From the NCBI RefSeq assembly GCF_900090245.1, contig NZ_FMDN01000024.1, forward strand, positions 1 to 64,000: 64,000 nt of DNA, written 5' to 3'. Every line of letters starts with the position of its first letter. The first letter of the stretch is position 1. This DNA is from Micromonospora halophytica. Its GTDB lineage: Bacteria; Actinomycetota; Actinomycetes; Mycobacteriales; Micromonosporaceae. Below the pieces are notes generated by a model. The model saw nothing but the letters and a program-made list of their open reading frames with translations. It had not been told where the DNA came from and did not search any database. This document shows, piece by piece, positions 16,960 to 26,048 of this stretch. The position numbers and the translations under genes were made by a program.

Positions 16960-18243
16960 ATGCGAGCTAGCCAGGACCGACCGACCCGGCGCACCGGGCG
17001 GCGCCGCGCGCTCGCGGCGGGGCTCCTCGCCGCCGCGCTCACCTTCACCTCCGCCTGCACCGGCTCCGGCGGCGGCAAGTCGTCGAGCTGGCAGGGCGGC
17101 GGGGAGAGCGCCCCGAAGGCCGCGGCCACCATCACCGAACCGAAGGCCGACGCCACGGACGTCCCGGCCTCCACCGGCATCACCTTCACCACGAAGGACG
17201 CCGAGAAGACCACCGTCGAACTCAAGGACTCGGCCGGTGCGGCCGTCGAGGGCGAGCTGGCCGCCGACGGCAGGAGCTGGCTGCCCGCCCGCGCGTTGGA
17301 GTACGGCGGGCAGTACACCGCCACCGTGACGGCGACCGGTGACGACGGCAAGCCGGCCACGGCCACCAGCACCTTCACCGTCATGGCCAAGCCCGACAAG
17401 CAGGTGCGCATCACCAGCTTCCTCGGCGACGGCCAGGTGGTCGGCGTGGGCATGCCGCTGATCGTCCGCTTCGGCCGGGCCGTGCCGCAGGACTACCGCG
17501 ACGACGTCCAGCGCCGGATGAGCGTCACCTCCACCCCGGCCCAGGAGGGGATCTGGCACTGGGCCAGCCCCACCGAGGTCCGCTACCGGCCGAAGGAGTT
17601 CTGGCAGCCGGGCAGCACCGTGTCGTACCGGGTGCAGGCCGGCGGGCTGCCGATGGGTGACGGCTGGTACGGCCGCTCCGACCTGACGGTGGACGTCAAG
17701 ATCGGCCCGTCGCTGGTCATGGTGGTGGACAACCGGACCAAGCGGATGACCGTCACCAGGGACGGCGCCGTGGTCAGGACGATCCCGGTGAGCCTCGGCA
17801 AGAAGAGCACCCCGTCCTCCAGCGGCACCATGGTGGTGATCGAGAAGCTGCGCAAGACGGTCTTCGACACCCTGGAGGAGCTGGGCCCCGTCGAGGGCTA
17901 CCGGACGAAGATCGACTACGCCCAGCGCCTCACCTGGGGCGGCGAGTTCATCCACGCCGCGCCCTGGTCGGAGGGGCAGCAGGGCAGCGTCAACGTCTCG
18001 CACGGCTGCGTGAACGTCTCGATGGCCAACGGGAAGTGGCTCTTCGAGAACACCCGGATCGGTGACCCGATCACGGTCAAGGGCACCGAGCGTCGGCTAC
18101 AGAACGGCAACGGCTGGACCGACTGGAACATGAGCTGGGAGCGGTACGTCGAGGGCAGCGCCCTGCCGTACGAGCCGCCGGCCGCGCCGGACGCCGAGCC
18201 CACCACCGGCGACGAGGAGCCGGGCGTCGAGCCCACGCCCTGA
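16960..18243 (+). CDS. L,D-transpeptidase lipoprotein (YkuD domain), paralogue 2
   Basis: A 427-aa paralogue of the preceding gene with the same layout: lipobox-like FTSAC, Ig-like domains, and YkuD domain with SHGCVNVS. The stretch SLGKKSTPSSSGTMVV is identical in both. The tail differs: here it is Pro/Glu/Asp-rich (PPAAPDAEPTTGDEEPG). ATG 16960 is preferred over ATG 16957 because GAGGA at 16951-16955 is otherwise only 1 nt from the start. A tandem duplication with divergence is the simplest reading. Confidence 0.92.
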   Translation: MRASQDRPTRRTGRRRALAAGLLAAALTFTSACTGSGGGKSSSWQGGGESAPKAAATITEPKADATDVPASTGITFTTKDAEKTTVELKDSAGAAVEGELAADGRSWLPARALEYGGQYTATVTATGDDGKPATATSTFTVMAKPDKQVRITSFLGDGQVVGVGMPLIVRFGRAVPQDYRDDVQRRMSVTSTPAQEGIWHWASPTEVRYRPKEFWQPGSTVSYRVQAGGLPMGDGWYGRSDLTVDVKIGPSLVMVVDNRTKRMTVTRDGAVVRTIPVSLGKKSTPSSSGTMVVIEKLRKTVFDTLEELGPVEGYRTKIDYAQRLTWGGEFIHAAPWSEGQQGSVNVSHGCVNVSMANGKWLFENTRIGDPITVKGTERRLQNGNGWTDWNMSWERYVEGSALPYEPPAAPDAEPTTGDEEPGVEPTP

Positions 18244-18253
18244 CGGGGCGGAA

Positions 18254-18293
18254 ACGACGAAGGCCCCCTCCGCGCGGAGGGGGCCTTCGTCGT
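18254..18293. terminator. 18-bp hairpin between L,D-transpeptidase 2 and tRNA-His
   Basis: Arms 18254-18271 and 18276-18293 pair perfectly around GCGC. It lies between convergent units and probably serves both. Confidence 0.75.
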
Positions 18294-18297
18294 CTGG

Positions 18298-18370
18298 GGT
18301 GACTGATGGGAATTGAACCCACGACAACCGGGACCACAACCCGGTGCTCTGCCAACTGAGCTACAGCCAC
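18298..18370 (-). tRNA. tRNA-His (anticodon GTG)
   Basis: A 73-nt cloverleaf with GTGGCTG / CAGTCAC acceptor, anticodon GTG within GGGTTGTGGTCCC, and TTCAATTCC T-loop. The residue before the 5' end is an encoded G and the discriminator is C, the G-1:C73 pair expected for tRNA-His. Confidence 0.95.
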
Positions 18371-18482
18371 CATGCCGTCCGCACCGGTGACCCGGGCGGG
18401 TGCGGACTAATAATAGCCACACCCCGGCGGGCTCCGTCCAGCGGGTTCGGCACGCCCGCCGGGACGCCGGCGCGAGCGCGCC

Positions 18483-19073
18483 CTACAACTGCGCGGCGAT
18501 CGCCTTCGCGCTGTCCACGTCCGGCCCCGGCAGCGGTACGAAGATGGTGCGCCGGTAGTACTCCAGCTCCCGGATGCTCTCCCGGATGTCCGCCAGCGCC
18601 CGGTGGGCCAGCCCCTTCTGCGGCTGCCCGAAGTACACCCGCGGGTACCAGCGCCGGCACAGCTCCTTGATCGAGGAGACGTCGATCATGCGGTAGTGCA
18701 GGTGGGCGTCGAGGCGCGGCATGTCCCGGGTGATGAAGCCCCGGTCGGTGGCGATCGAGTTGCCGCACAGCGGGGCGGTCCGCGGGTCCTTGACGTGGCT
18801 GGTGACGTACTCCAGCACCATGTCCTCGGCCTCGGCGAGGGTGACCGTCGAGCGCCGCACCTCCTCGGTGAGCCCGGACTTGCCGTGCATCGTGCGCACG
18901 ATCTCCGGCATCGCCGCCAGGGCCGCGTCGTCGGCGTGGATGACCACGTCGACCCCCTCACCGAGCACGTTGAGGTCGGGGTCGGTGACGAGCGCGGCGA
19001 CCTCGATCAGCGCGTCCCTGCCGAGATCGAGCCCGGTCATCTCACAGTCGATCCAGACGAGAAGGTCAGCCAC
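18483..19073 (-). CDS. orn: Oligoribonuclease
   Basis: A 196-aa DEDDh 3'-5' exoribonuclease that degrades 2-5 nt RNAs and pGpG to mononucleotides in the cytoplasm. LLVWIDCEMTGLD gives the DxE motif (Exo I). GNSIATDRGFI carries Exo II, and HRALADI the H/D of Exo III. The internal YRMIDVSSIKEL is characteristic. GTG at 19073 is the family-consistent start; the longer open frame is low-complexity. Divergent from the GT87 gene. Confidence 0.93.
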   Translation of the reverse strand: MADLLVWIDCEMTGLDLGRDALIEVAALVTDPDLNVLGEGVDVVIHADDAALAAMPEIVRTMHGKSGLTEEVRRSTVTLAEAEDMVLEYVTSHVKDPRTAPLCGNSIATDRGFITRDMPRLDAHLHYRMIDVSSIKELCRRWYPRVYFGQPQKGLAHRALADIRESIRELEYYRRTIFVPLPGPDVDSAKAIAAQL

Positions 19074-19135
19074 GCCCGACAGACTAGTCGCAGCCCAGGT
19101 GCCCGCGCCTCGGCACCGTCGGCGCGGTGGACCGC

Positions 19136-19141
19136 TAGGGT
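19136..19141 (+). promoter_or_regulatory. TAGGGT -10 box, leaderless promoter of the GT87 gene
   Basis: TAGGGT ends 6 nt before GTG 19148. Confidence 0.6.
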
Positions 19142-19147
19142 TTCCCC

Positions 19148-20398
19148 GTGCCAGCCGAACCCGCCGCGCCACCCGCCGTCACCGCGGACGACCGGAGAAG
19201 CCGTACGGTCCGCCGGGTCGTCATGGTGCTGGCGCTGGCGGCCGTGCTGCCGGCGCTCTACCTGCCCGGCACGGTGCACGACTTCTTCGACCTGAAGATC
19301 TACATGCGGGCGATGGACTGGTGGGCGGCCGGGCACCCGCTCTACGACTACGTGCAGCCGGACCGGGTGCAGGGCGCGCTCTACTTCACCTACCCGCCGT
19401 TCAGCGCGCTGCTGCTGCGGCCGTTCGCGCTGCTGCCGCTCGGGCTGACCATCGCGGTCTTCACCGTCCTCACCGGCATCGCGGTGATCTACACCACCCG
19501 CTGGCTGCTCGCCCCGGTGATCGCACGGCACGGCCTGCCCCGGGTGTTCACGCTCACCGTGGCGGTGCTGCTGGTCTTCGCGGTCGAGAGCACCCGGGAG
19601 ACGATCACCTTCGGCCAGATCAACATGCTGCTGGTGGTGCTGGTCCTGGCCGACCTGCTCTTCGCCGTACCGCAGGCGCGGCGCTGGGCCGGGGTGGCCG
19701 TCGGGTTGGCCACGGCGCTGAAGCTCTTCCCGGGCATCTTCATCGTCTACCTGCTGGTGACCCGGCGGTGGCGGGCGGCGGCGGTGGCCGCCGTGACCGC
19801 GGCGGCGGCCACGCTGCTCGCGGCGGCGGTGGCGCCGCGTGACTCCTGGCGGTTCTGGACCCACGAGCTGTGGGCGACCGACCGGGTCGGCCGGACCGAC
19901 TACACCGGCAACCAGTCGCTGTTCGGCCTGCTCAGCCGGGTCGACGCGCCGGCCGAGCCGAACCGGCTGCTCTGGCTGGCGCTGGTCGCGGTCGTCGCCG
20001 GATACGGCCTGTGGCGGGCGGCCCGGGCGGCACGGGCCGGCGACGAGCTCACCGGGCTCACCCTCACCGGCCTGGTCGGCGGGCTGATCAGCCCGATCAC
20101 CTGGACCCACCACATCTACTGGTTCATCCCGGCCGTGGTGGTGCTGGTGGACGCGGCGCTCGACGCCGGCCGGGACGACGCCGAGGGGGCCCGCCGACGC
20201 CGCCGGCTGCTCGCGCTCGCAGTCGGCACGGGCGTGGTGATCGTGTACGGGGTGGTGTCCTTCTACGACTGGGGCGTGGCGCCGGCGCGTACCGACACGC
20301 CGTGGGAGTTCCTGCTGCGCAACGCGTACGTGCTGCTGGCGCTGCTGTTGCTGGTGACCCTGCCGGTACGGCGGGAACCTCGGCCGGCACGCGGATAA
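19148..20398 (+). CDS. GT87 family polyprenol-phosphate-mannose-dependent mannosyltransferase (DUF2029)
   Basis: A 416-aa membrane GT-C glycosyltransferase with about ten membrane helices. The first extracytoplasmic loop has HDFFDLKIYMRAMDWWAAG, with the D-x-Y-type acidic motif, and YVQP...FTYPPFSALLL is the DUF2029 hallmark. Mycobacterial relatives use polyprenyl-phosphomannose to add alpha-1,2-mannose to lipomannan/LAM. The natural acceptor here is not known. Leaderless GTG start. It ends at a strong terminator facing the next, convergent gene. Confidence 0.8.
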   Translation: MPAEPAAPPAVTADDRRSRTVRRVVMVLALAAVLPALYLPGTVHDFFDLKIYMRAMDWWAAGHPLYDYVQPDRVQGALYFTYPPFSALLLRPFALLPLGLTIAVFTVLTGIAVIYTTRWLLAPVIARHGLPRVFTLTVAVLLVFAVESTRETITFGQINMLLVVLVLADLLFAVPQARRWAGVAVGLATALKLFPGIFIVYLLVTRRWRAAAVAAVTAAAATLLAAAVAPRDSWRFWTHELWATDRVGRTDYTGNQSLFGLLSRVDAPAEPNRLLWLALVAVVAGYGLWRAARAARAGDELTGLTLTGLVGGLISPITWTHHIYWFIPAVVVLVDAALDAGRDDAEGARRRRRLLALAVGTGVVIVYGVVSFYDWGVAPARTDTPWEFLLRNAYVLLALLLLVTLPVRREPRPARG

Positions 20399-20498
20399 AG
20401 TCGCACCAAATGGACAGACGTTCCTACGAGCGACTATCGGCGCTAATCTGACGACACCCACCTCTGACATCTGTCAGGTGGCACCGATCCCCCGGTGA

Positions 20499-20535
20499 GG
20501 ACGGCCCTGCGCGTCGGCAGCGCGCAGGGCCGTCC
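20499..20535. terminator. Bidirectional terminator
   Basis: A perfect 15-bp stem (20499-20513 / 20521-20535) with a 7-nt loop between the convergent GT87 gene and the membrane protein gene. Confidence 0.7.
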
Positions 20536-20546
20536 GTATGGGGCGG

Positions 20547-21467
20547 TCAGTCCCCGTCCACCGGGCCGGGTGTCTCATCCGGACGCTGCGGCGGCCACGG
20601 CGGCAGGTCCGCCAGGCTGGCCGGGCGGCGCGCCGGCACCGCCCCGATCGCCGGACGGGCGGGCTCGGGCGCGCCCACCGACACCAGTTGCCGCTCCGGT
20701 TCGGGGGCGGGCGCGGTGCCCAGGCCGCTCAGTGAACTCACCCCGAGCCGCCCGGCGAGCACCGGCACCTGGTCGGGCTCCACCACGAAGACCACCTCAC
20801 GCGGCCGGACGGGCCGCACCAGCACCAGCACCGCCAGAGCGACCAACAGCAGGCCGCCGGCCGCCGACCCCCACGCCAGTGGCCGCAACCAGTCGGCGCG
20901 CAACTCGGCGCGCAGCGCCACGGCCAGGTCGGCCCGCCCGTCGGGCCGCATCACCACCAGGCTCAACTGCCGGCCCGCCAGCTCGGCAGGACTCCACTCG
21001 ACCGAGCCGATCCCCTCGCGTACCCAGAAGGCGGCGTCGAGCGGGACGGCCGGGAGCGGCCCCGCCGGGGCGGCGGTGGACGCGGGCGTCGCGTCGGTCA
21101 ACCGCACCGGCAGCGGACCCCGGGCCAGCGCGACCCGCCCGACCACGGCGTGCGCGACGCCGTCCAGCCAGCGCCGCACCTGCTCGGTCGGGGCCAGGCC
21201 GACGAAGGCGGGACCATCGGCGGTACGGGCGGTCAGGCGCAGCCGGGACGGCCCGACCCGGGTGAACGGCGCCTCCGCGCGCAGCAGCGCGTCGACGTCC
21301 TCCACCAGCATCGCCCGGCCCGCAGTGTGCAGCGGCTCGACCCGGGCGGTGAACGCCCCGTCCCCGGCGGCGTGCCGGGCGACGGCACCGAGACCGGCGC
21401 CGCCCAGCAGGAGCGGAATCCCGACGACCAGCAGCAGCATTCCGGTGAGCGCCCGCACGAACCGCAT
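20547..21467 (-). CDS. Uncharacterised two-helix membrane protein
   Basis: A 306-aa protein. N-terminal helix at residues 6-28; an extracytoplasmic domain of about 170 residues; a second helix near 200-222 (LAWGSAAGGLLLVALAVLVLV); then a Pro-rich cytoplasmic tail ending PPWPPQRPDETPG. No catalytic motif. GAAGGAGACG precedes the ATG. It is downstream of YcnI on the same strand but separated by a terminator, so it is probably its own unit. Confidence 0.65.
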   Translation of the reverse strand: MRFVRALTGMLLLVVGIPLLLGGAGLGAVARHAAGDGAFTARVEPLHTAGRAMLVEDVDALLRAEAPFTRVGPSRLRLTARTADGPAFVGLAPTEQVRRWLDGVAHAVVGRVALARGPLPVRLTDATPASTAAPAGPLPAVPLDAAFWVREGIGSVEWSPAELAGRQLSLVVMRPDGRADLAVALRAELRADWLRPLAWGSAAGGLLLVALAVLVLVRPVRPREVVFVVEPDQVPVLAGRLGVSSLSGLGTAPAPEPERQLVSVGAPEPARPAIGAVPARRPASLADLPPWPPQRPDETPGPVDGD

Positions 21468-21570
21468 TCGTTCCGTCTCCTTCGGTGACCGGGTACCCGG
21501 CCGACCTTACCGACGGCACCGCCTGGATCTGCGGATATCGGCGGGGACCGGCCGGGCCGCCGCCGGCGGA

Positions 21571-21597
21571 GCCGCCCGGCCCGCCGGGCCGGGCGGC
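21571..21597 (-). terminator. Terminator after the CopCD-YcnI unit
   Basis: A 12-bp stem GCCGCCCGGCCC / GGGCCGGGCGGC with a 3-nt loop, 11 nt beyond the YcnI stop. Confidence 0.65.
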
Positions 21598-21607
21598 GCA
21601 CCCGGGA

Positions 21608-22324
21608 TCAGGCCTTCGGCGCGGCCTGCCGGCGGGTCCGGGCGAAGGCCAGTCCACCCAGGAGCAGACCGGCGAGGCCGGCCACCAGTCCGGCGATGCC
21701 CAGTCCGGTCGCCGTGCCGTCGGAGTCGTCATCGGCCTCGACCTGCCCGGCCGGGGCGGCGGACGACGCCGACGCCGACGCCGGGGTGAGGGTGAGCACC
21801 GCAGCCGGGTTCTCCGGCTCCTCCGCGCCCGGGGTCGGCTCCTCGATCCAGCGCACCACGTTGCCGTCGGAGTACGTCTGCAACGACTTGAACACCATCC
21901 GGTCGACCTGTGGCAGCGGCCCCATCGACACCGGGAACTCCTGGAACTGGCCCGGCTTGACCGCCGCGTCGCCGGTCGCCGTCCAGGTCAGCTTCGACAC
22001 CGCCTCGGTGAGCTGGCTGCCGTGCACCTCCACCGGCGGGTCGACCTTGCGCTTCTCCACCGCGACCGTCCACCCCGGCACCGGCATCGTCGAGACCGAG
22101 CCGACCGGGGCGTTCTCCGGCAGCACCACCTCGACCTTGGTGGTCGAGGCGCTGTCGCTCTCGTTCGGCACCCGGAAGGCGAACCGGCCGTAGCCGCCCT
22201 GGGTCGCCTCCTTCGGATTGACCGAGACGTGCGCCGAGGCGGGCCCGGCGACGCCGAGCACGGCCGTGGTGGCGACGGTGAACACGACCGCGGCGGCGGT
22301 TGCGGTACGCCGGAGACGGATCAT
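21608..22324 (-). CDS. YcnI family copper-binding membrane-anchored protein
   Basis: A 238-aa protein. A signal peptide ending ASA leaves His as first mature residue (HVSVNPKEATQGGYGRFAFRVPNE), the N-terminal copper-binding His typical of YcnI (DUF1775). The beta-sandwich runs to about residue 165; an acidic/Ser linker and a C-terminal membrane helix (GLGIAGLVAGLAGLLLGGLAF) with a basic tail complete it. Known family role: extracytoplasmic Cu(II) binding. It lies 15 bp after CopCD and is probably co-transcribed with it. Confidence 0.85.
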   Translation of the reverse strand: MIRLRRTATAAAVVFTVATTAVLGVAGPASAHVSVNPKEATQGGYGRFAFRVPNESDSASTTKVEVVLPENAPVGSVSTMPVPGWTVAVEKRKVDPPVEVHGSQLTEAVSKLTWTATGDAAVKPGQFQEFPVSMGPLPQVDRMVFKSLQTYSDGNVVRWIEEPTPGAEEPENPAAVLTLTPASASASSAAPAGQVEADDDSDGTATGLGIAGLVAGLAGLLLGGLAFARTRRQAAPKA

Positions 22325-22339
22325 CTGAGAACCTTTCGG

Positions 22340-23995
22340 CTACTTGATCGACACGGTGGCGGTCACCGTGGCCTGGTCGATGTCGGACGTGCGCACGGTG
22401 AGGCGCAGCTGCCACTCACCGGCCGCCGGGAAGCTGACCTCCCCGGTCGCGTGGTTGTCGGTCAGCGGCAGCAGCGGGATCTCGATCGGCTCGATCCCCG
22501 CCGACGGCAGCGCGGCGGTGGCCTTCCACTCGGCCACCGGCTGCGGCCGGTTGTCCTTCGTGTACGCGTACAGGTGCAGCGAGTTGTTGCCCCGCTCGGC
22601 CGGGTCCAGCTCCACCTGCAGCGAGTAGATCGGGCTGCTCAACGTGGTGGAGAAGTAGCCGCCGGGCGCACCGGCCACGTCGGCGGCGGCGACCCGGGCC
22701 GGGGTGGTCTGCACCAGGGTGGCGGAGACCCCGAGCACCACCGCGGTGATCGCCAGCTCGACCCAGACCGCCCGCCGCACCGGCGTCGGCCGACCGGCGG
22801 CGGTGCGCCGGCGCACCAGCGCCCGCGAGTACGCCGCCACCCCGACCACCAGCGCGAACAGCACGATCTTGGCGAGCAGCAGCCGACCGTACGTGGTGTC
22901 GAGCAGGGCGGCGAGACCGCCCACCTCGATCAGCGCCTGCACGGTGCCGGCGAGCAGCAGCGCCGCCACCGCCAGCGCCGCCCAGCGGGACCAGATCGGC
23001 AGGATCGCCCCCAGCTCCCGCTCGTCGGCCCGGCGCAGCAGGAACCCGCCGAGCATCACCAGACCGCCCAGCCAGACCGCCATGCCGCCCAGGTGCACCG
23101 CGTCGACCAGCACCGAGACGGCCGGCGCGGGCGAGGCCGCCGCGTGCCCGGACAGCGGCCAGGTCAGCAGCGCCGCCGCGCCGAGCACGGCCAGGATGAT
23201 CCCGTCCGAGCGGCCCACCGGCCCCCGGGTCAGCGGGCGCAGCAGGAACGCCGCCGCCGCGAGCAGCCCCAGCCGGACCAGGTGCGCGGTGCCGTACGTG
23301 CTGCCCAGCACCTCGCCGAAGCCCGCGCCGGTGACGTCGAACGGCCCGCCCCCGGCCGTGTACGGCACCTGCAACCACAGCTCGGCCACCGTGGCGGCGG
23401 CGAGCAGGCCGGCACCGGCCCAGAGCACCCGGGCCGGGCCGCGGCGGGCGAGCCGCTGCGGCCAGAGCGCGGCGAGCACCAGGGCGGCGCCGGACACCAG
23501 CAGCAGCCCCACGTAGCCGAGGTACTTGGCGACCTTCACCCCGGTGTCCACCACCGGGTTGGCCCGGCTGTCCGAGCCGGAGTCGGTCGGCGGCGGCGAG
23601 GGCGCGCCGACGGAGTAGGTGAACGCGCCGGAGACCGGGTGGCTGTCGGCGGAGATCACCCGGTAGCTGACCAGATAGGTGCCGCGTGGCCCGGCCCGGT
23701 CCACCGGGACGGTCACCACCGCGCCCTCGAAGGTCGGCTCGCCCCGGTCGGCCCGGGAGCCGTCCGGGGCGATGACCCGGATCTTGCCGGTGACCTTGCG
23801 GACGGACTCGCTGAAGGTCAGCACCACCTCGGCCGGGGCCTCCGGCACCACGGCCGAGGCCACCGGGCTGCTGCTCACCAGCACGGCGTGGGCACTCGCC
23901 GGAGTTGCCGGGGCGAGCAGCAACGCGACGAGGGTGACCAGGAGGCCGGCGGTGGCGCCCAGCCGTACGGACCAACGACGATCGACGACGTTCAT
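22340..23995 (-). CDS. CopC-CopD fusion, copper transport protein (YcnJ-like)
   Basis: A 551-aa protein. After the signal peptide (ending ASA) the CopC domain starts with HAVLVSSSP, the N-terminal His ligand. ISADSHPVSG supplies the other Cu(II) ligands. About eight membrane helices of a CopD domain follow (residues about 155-430), then a beta-rich C-terminal extracytoplasmic domain. CopCD/YcnJ proteins mediate copper uptake or handling. ATG 23995 is used; an in-frame ATG at 24004 is equally possible, as neither has a clear ribosome binding site. It heads a two-gene unit with YcnI. Confidence 0.88.
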   Translation of the reverse strand: MNVVDRRWSVRLGATAGLLVTLVALLLAPATPASAHAVLVSSSPVASAVVPEAPAEVVLTFSESVRKVTGKIRVIAPDGSRADRGEPTFEGAVVTVPVDRAGPRGTYLVSYRVISADSHPVSGAFTYSVGAPSPPPTDSGSDSRANPVVDTGVKVAKYLGYVGLLLVSGAALVLAALWPQRLARRGPARVLWAGAGLLAAATVAELWLQVPYTAGGGPFDVTGAGFGEVLGSTYGTAHLVRLGLLAAAAFLLRPLTRGPVGRSDGIILAVLGAAALLTWPLSGHAAASPAPAVSVLVDAVHLGGMAVWLGGLVMLGGFLLRRADERELGAILPIWSRWAALAVAALLLAGTVQALIEVGGLAALLDTTYGRLLLAKIVLFALVVGVAAYSRALVRRRTAAGRPTPVRRAVWVELAITAVVLGVSATLVQTTPARVAAADVAGAPGGYFSTTLSSPIYSLQVELDPAERGNNSLHLYAYTKDNRPQPVAEWKATAALPSAGIEPIEIPLLPLTDNHATGEVSFPAAGEWQLRLTVRTSDIDQATVTATVSIK

Positions 23996-24149
23996 GACGG
24001 CCATGCTCGCCGACGCGGGGCCCTTTCGGCGACCCGGCCCCGTGCCCTGCTGGTCACCGCGGTCCCCGTCGGTGCGGACGGGCCCGGGCGGAGCACCGCC
24101 GACCGCGTCGCGACGCCCGGACCCGACCGGCGGCAGCTCGGCGACCGGC

Positions 24150-24794
24150 TCACCCGCGTCCCGCCACGACGGCACCGGACCACGGCCGGCCGGACTCCCC
24201 GCTGACCCGGCCCAGCGCCCACAGCAACCCTGCCTGCACCACGGCGGCCAGGTGGCCGATCTCGTGCACCAGCGCGGTGGTCGAGTTGGCGATGTCCATG
24301 ACGCTGGTGCCGGCCAGGCAGAGCGCCAGCACCAGCGCCACCGGCAGGAACGCCCGGGCGCGCTCCGGCCGCCAGGCGGCCAGCGCGAAGCCCACCGCGA
24401 GAGCCACGTCGAAGGAGGCCATCTCCCGGCTGACGTGCGGGTCGGCGGCCACCCCCAGCCCGGCGAGCAGCACGGGCAGGGCGAGGGCGAGCTGCGCCAC
24501 GGCGGCCACGCCCACGGCGACGCGCAGCACCTGACGACGTGCGGCACGGACCGCCGCCGGTGCGCGCCCGGCCAGCACCGGGTCGGCGGCGACCGCCGCC
24601 AGCACCCGGGCGGTCAGATCGGGTACCTGCACGGCACGCACCCGGGTGAGCCGGGTCACCTGCTCGGCCCGGGCCAGCCAGGAACGGCAGCCGGGGCACG
24701 CCCCGGTGTGCGCGTCCAGCACCGCCTCCGGGACCTGCGGGTCCTCGCCGTCCAGCCGCGCCGACAGCGCCGCGCGTACGTCGTCGCAGTTCAT
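24150..24794 (-). CDS. Zinc-finger anti-sigma factor-like membrane protein
   Basis: A 214-aa protein. The N-terminal 45 residues form a ZAS-type zinc-binding domain with H29-x3-C33-x2-C36 (HTGACPGC) plus Cys3. About four membrane helices follow from residue 88. The divergent neighbour is an ECF sigma factor, so it is likely the cognate membrane-bound anti-sigma factor; the His-x3-Cys-x2-Cys motif often responds to redox or metal stress. The reading frame is open well upstream, but ATG 24794 gives the complete domain. Confidence 0.75.
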   Translation of the reverse strand: MNCDDVRAALSARLDGEDPQVPEAVLDAHTGACPGCRSWLARAEQVTRLTRVRAVQVPDLTARVLAAVAADPVLAGRAPAAVRAARRQVLRVAVGVAAVAQLALALPVLLAGLGVAADPHVSREMASFDVALAVGFALAAWRPERARAFLPVALVLALCLAGTSVMDIANSTTALVHEIGHLAAVVQAGLLWALGRVSGESGRPWSGAVVAGRG

Positions 24795-24902
24795 GGGCAG
24801 GTAGTCGGGGGCGGGGGCGGGAAAGTTCCCTACGTGAGCCAGGCCATGGAAAGGGTCGAAGGACCCTGCCCACCTCATTTGCGCCGCGTAACCTCGGGTG
24901 AC
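24795..24902. promoter_or_regulatory. Divergent control region, sigma / anti-sigma pair
   Basis: TAACCT at 24889-24894 lies 8 nt before the sigma GTG, consistent with a leaderless transcript. Two small palindromes are present: GGGAA-AG-TTCCC (about 24820-24831) and GGGTC-GAAG-GACCC (24853-24866). Either could be an operator, or part of an autoregulated ECF promoter, since GGGAAC reads on the minus strand. Confidence 0.35.
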
Positions 24903-25490
24903 GTGATCCCCGCCCCGCGTGACACCCCCGCCGACCGCCACGAGGCGGCACGCGGCGCTGCGCCGGACGCGGCGACCCGGTGGGCGCTGGCCGCCCGGGA
25001 CGGCGACCCCACGGCTCAGGCCGCCTTCGTCCGGGCCACCCAGGTCGAGGTGTGGCGCTTCGCCGCCGCGCTGGTCGACCCGGACAGCGCCGACGACCTC
25101 ACCCAGGAGACCTACCTGCGGGCGTTCCGGGCACTGCCCGGCTTCCAGGGGCGCTCCAGCGCACGCACCTGGCTGCTCGGCATCGCCCGCCGGGCCTGTG
25201 CCGACCACCTGCGCACCGTGGTCCGGCGACGGCGGCTCGACGAACGCCTCGTCGCCGACGCGCACACCGGCCACCCGCACCCCGACCCGGCCGGGCACCT
25301 CGGCACCGCCGACCTGGTCCGCCGGCTGCCCGCCGAACGGCGCGGCGCGTTCGTCCTCACCCAACTGCTCGGCCTGTCGTACGCCGAGGCCGCCGCCGTG
25401 GAGGGGGTGCCGGTGGGCACCATCCGCTCCCGGGTGGCCCGGGCCCGCCACGACCTGGTCGAGGCCGTCAGTGACGCGCTGGCCGGTTGA
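24903..25490 (+). CDS. ECF-type RNA polymerase sigma factor
   Basis: A 195-aa sigma factor with region 2 (VEVWRFAAALVDPDSADDLTQETYLRAFRALPGF, then SSARTWLLGIARRACADHLR) and region 4 (RRGAFVLTQLLGLSYAEAAA with recognition helix VPVGTIRSRVARARHDLVEA). Region 3 is absent, as in ECF factors. Start GTG 24903 follows a TAACCT -10 box. It is divergent from its probable anti-sigma factor and precedes the MauE/DsbA-like genes, which may belong to its regulon along with the copper genes (inference). Confidence 0.85.
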   Translation: MIPAPRDTPADRHEAARGAAPDAATRWALAARDGDPTAQAAFVRATQVEVWRFAAALVDPDSADDLTQETYLRAFRALPGFQGRSSARTWLLGIARRACADHLRTVVRRRRLDERLVADAHTGHPHPDPAGHLGTADLVRRLPAERRGAFVLTQLLGLSYAEAAAVEGVPVGTIRSRVARARHDLVEAVSDALAG

Positions 25491-25523
25491 ACCGTGGAAC
25501 TTCGGGACCGGACGCAACGACCA

Positions 25524-26048
25524 ATGAGTGTGACCGCTGAGCGCACCCGCACCGGCCGCTGGCCCGTCGTCCGCCCCTGGATCGGGGTCGCCGCCCGGCT
25601 CGGCCTGGCCGCCGTCTGGCTGATCGCCGGCGGAGCCAAGGTCGGCGACCTCGCCGCCTCCGGGCGTGCCGTCAACGCCTACCAGGTGATGCCGTACGAC
25701 GTGGCGATGGTGATCGGCGCGGCGCTGCCCTTCGTGGAGCTGGCACTCGGGGTGATCCTGCTGCTCGGCCTCGCCACCCGGCTCGCCGCCGGCGTCTCCG
25801 CCGCGCTGCTGGTGGTCTTCGTCGCCGGCATCGCCTCCGCCTGGAGCCGAGGCCTGGCCATCGACTGCGGGTGCTTCGGCAGCGGCGGGCAGCTCGCCGC
25901 CGGGCAGGCCCCGAGCTATCTCCCGGAGATTCTCCGGGACCTGGGATTCCTGGCGCTGGCCGGATTCCTGCTGATCTGGCCCCGCACCCCCGTCTCCGTG
26001 GACGGCTGGCTGGCGGACGAACCTGGCGTGGAGGAAGACGATGAGTAG
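25524..26048 (+). CDS. MauE/DoxX-like redox-associated membrane protein
   Basis: A 174-aa protein with about four membrane helices. The motif IDCGCFGSGGQ is the conserved C-G-C-F-G of MauE-like proteins, which are linked to disulfide formation or to supplying electrons to periplasmic thioredoxin-fold partners. An alternative GTG start at 25494 would add 10 residues. The stop overlaps the DsbA-like start, so the two are translationally coupled, supporting a joint redox role. Confidence 0.75.
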   Translation: MSVTAERTRTGRWPVVRPWIGVAARLGLAAVWLIAGGAKVGDLAASGRAVNAYQVMPYDVAMVIGAALPFVELALGVILLLGLATRLAAGVSAALLVVFVAGIASAWSRGLAIDCGCFGSGGQLAAGQAPSYLPEILRDLGFLALAGFLLIWPRTPVSVDGWLADEPGVEEDDE

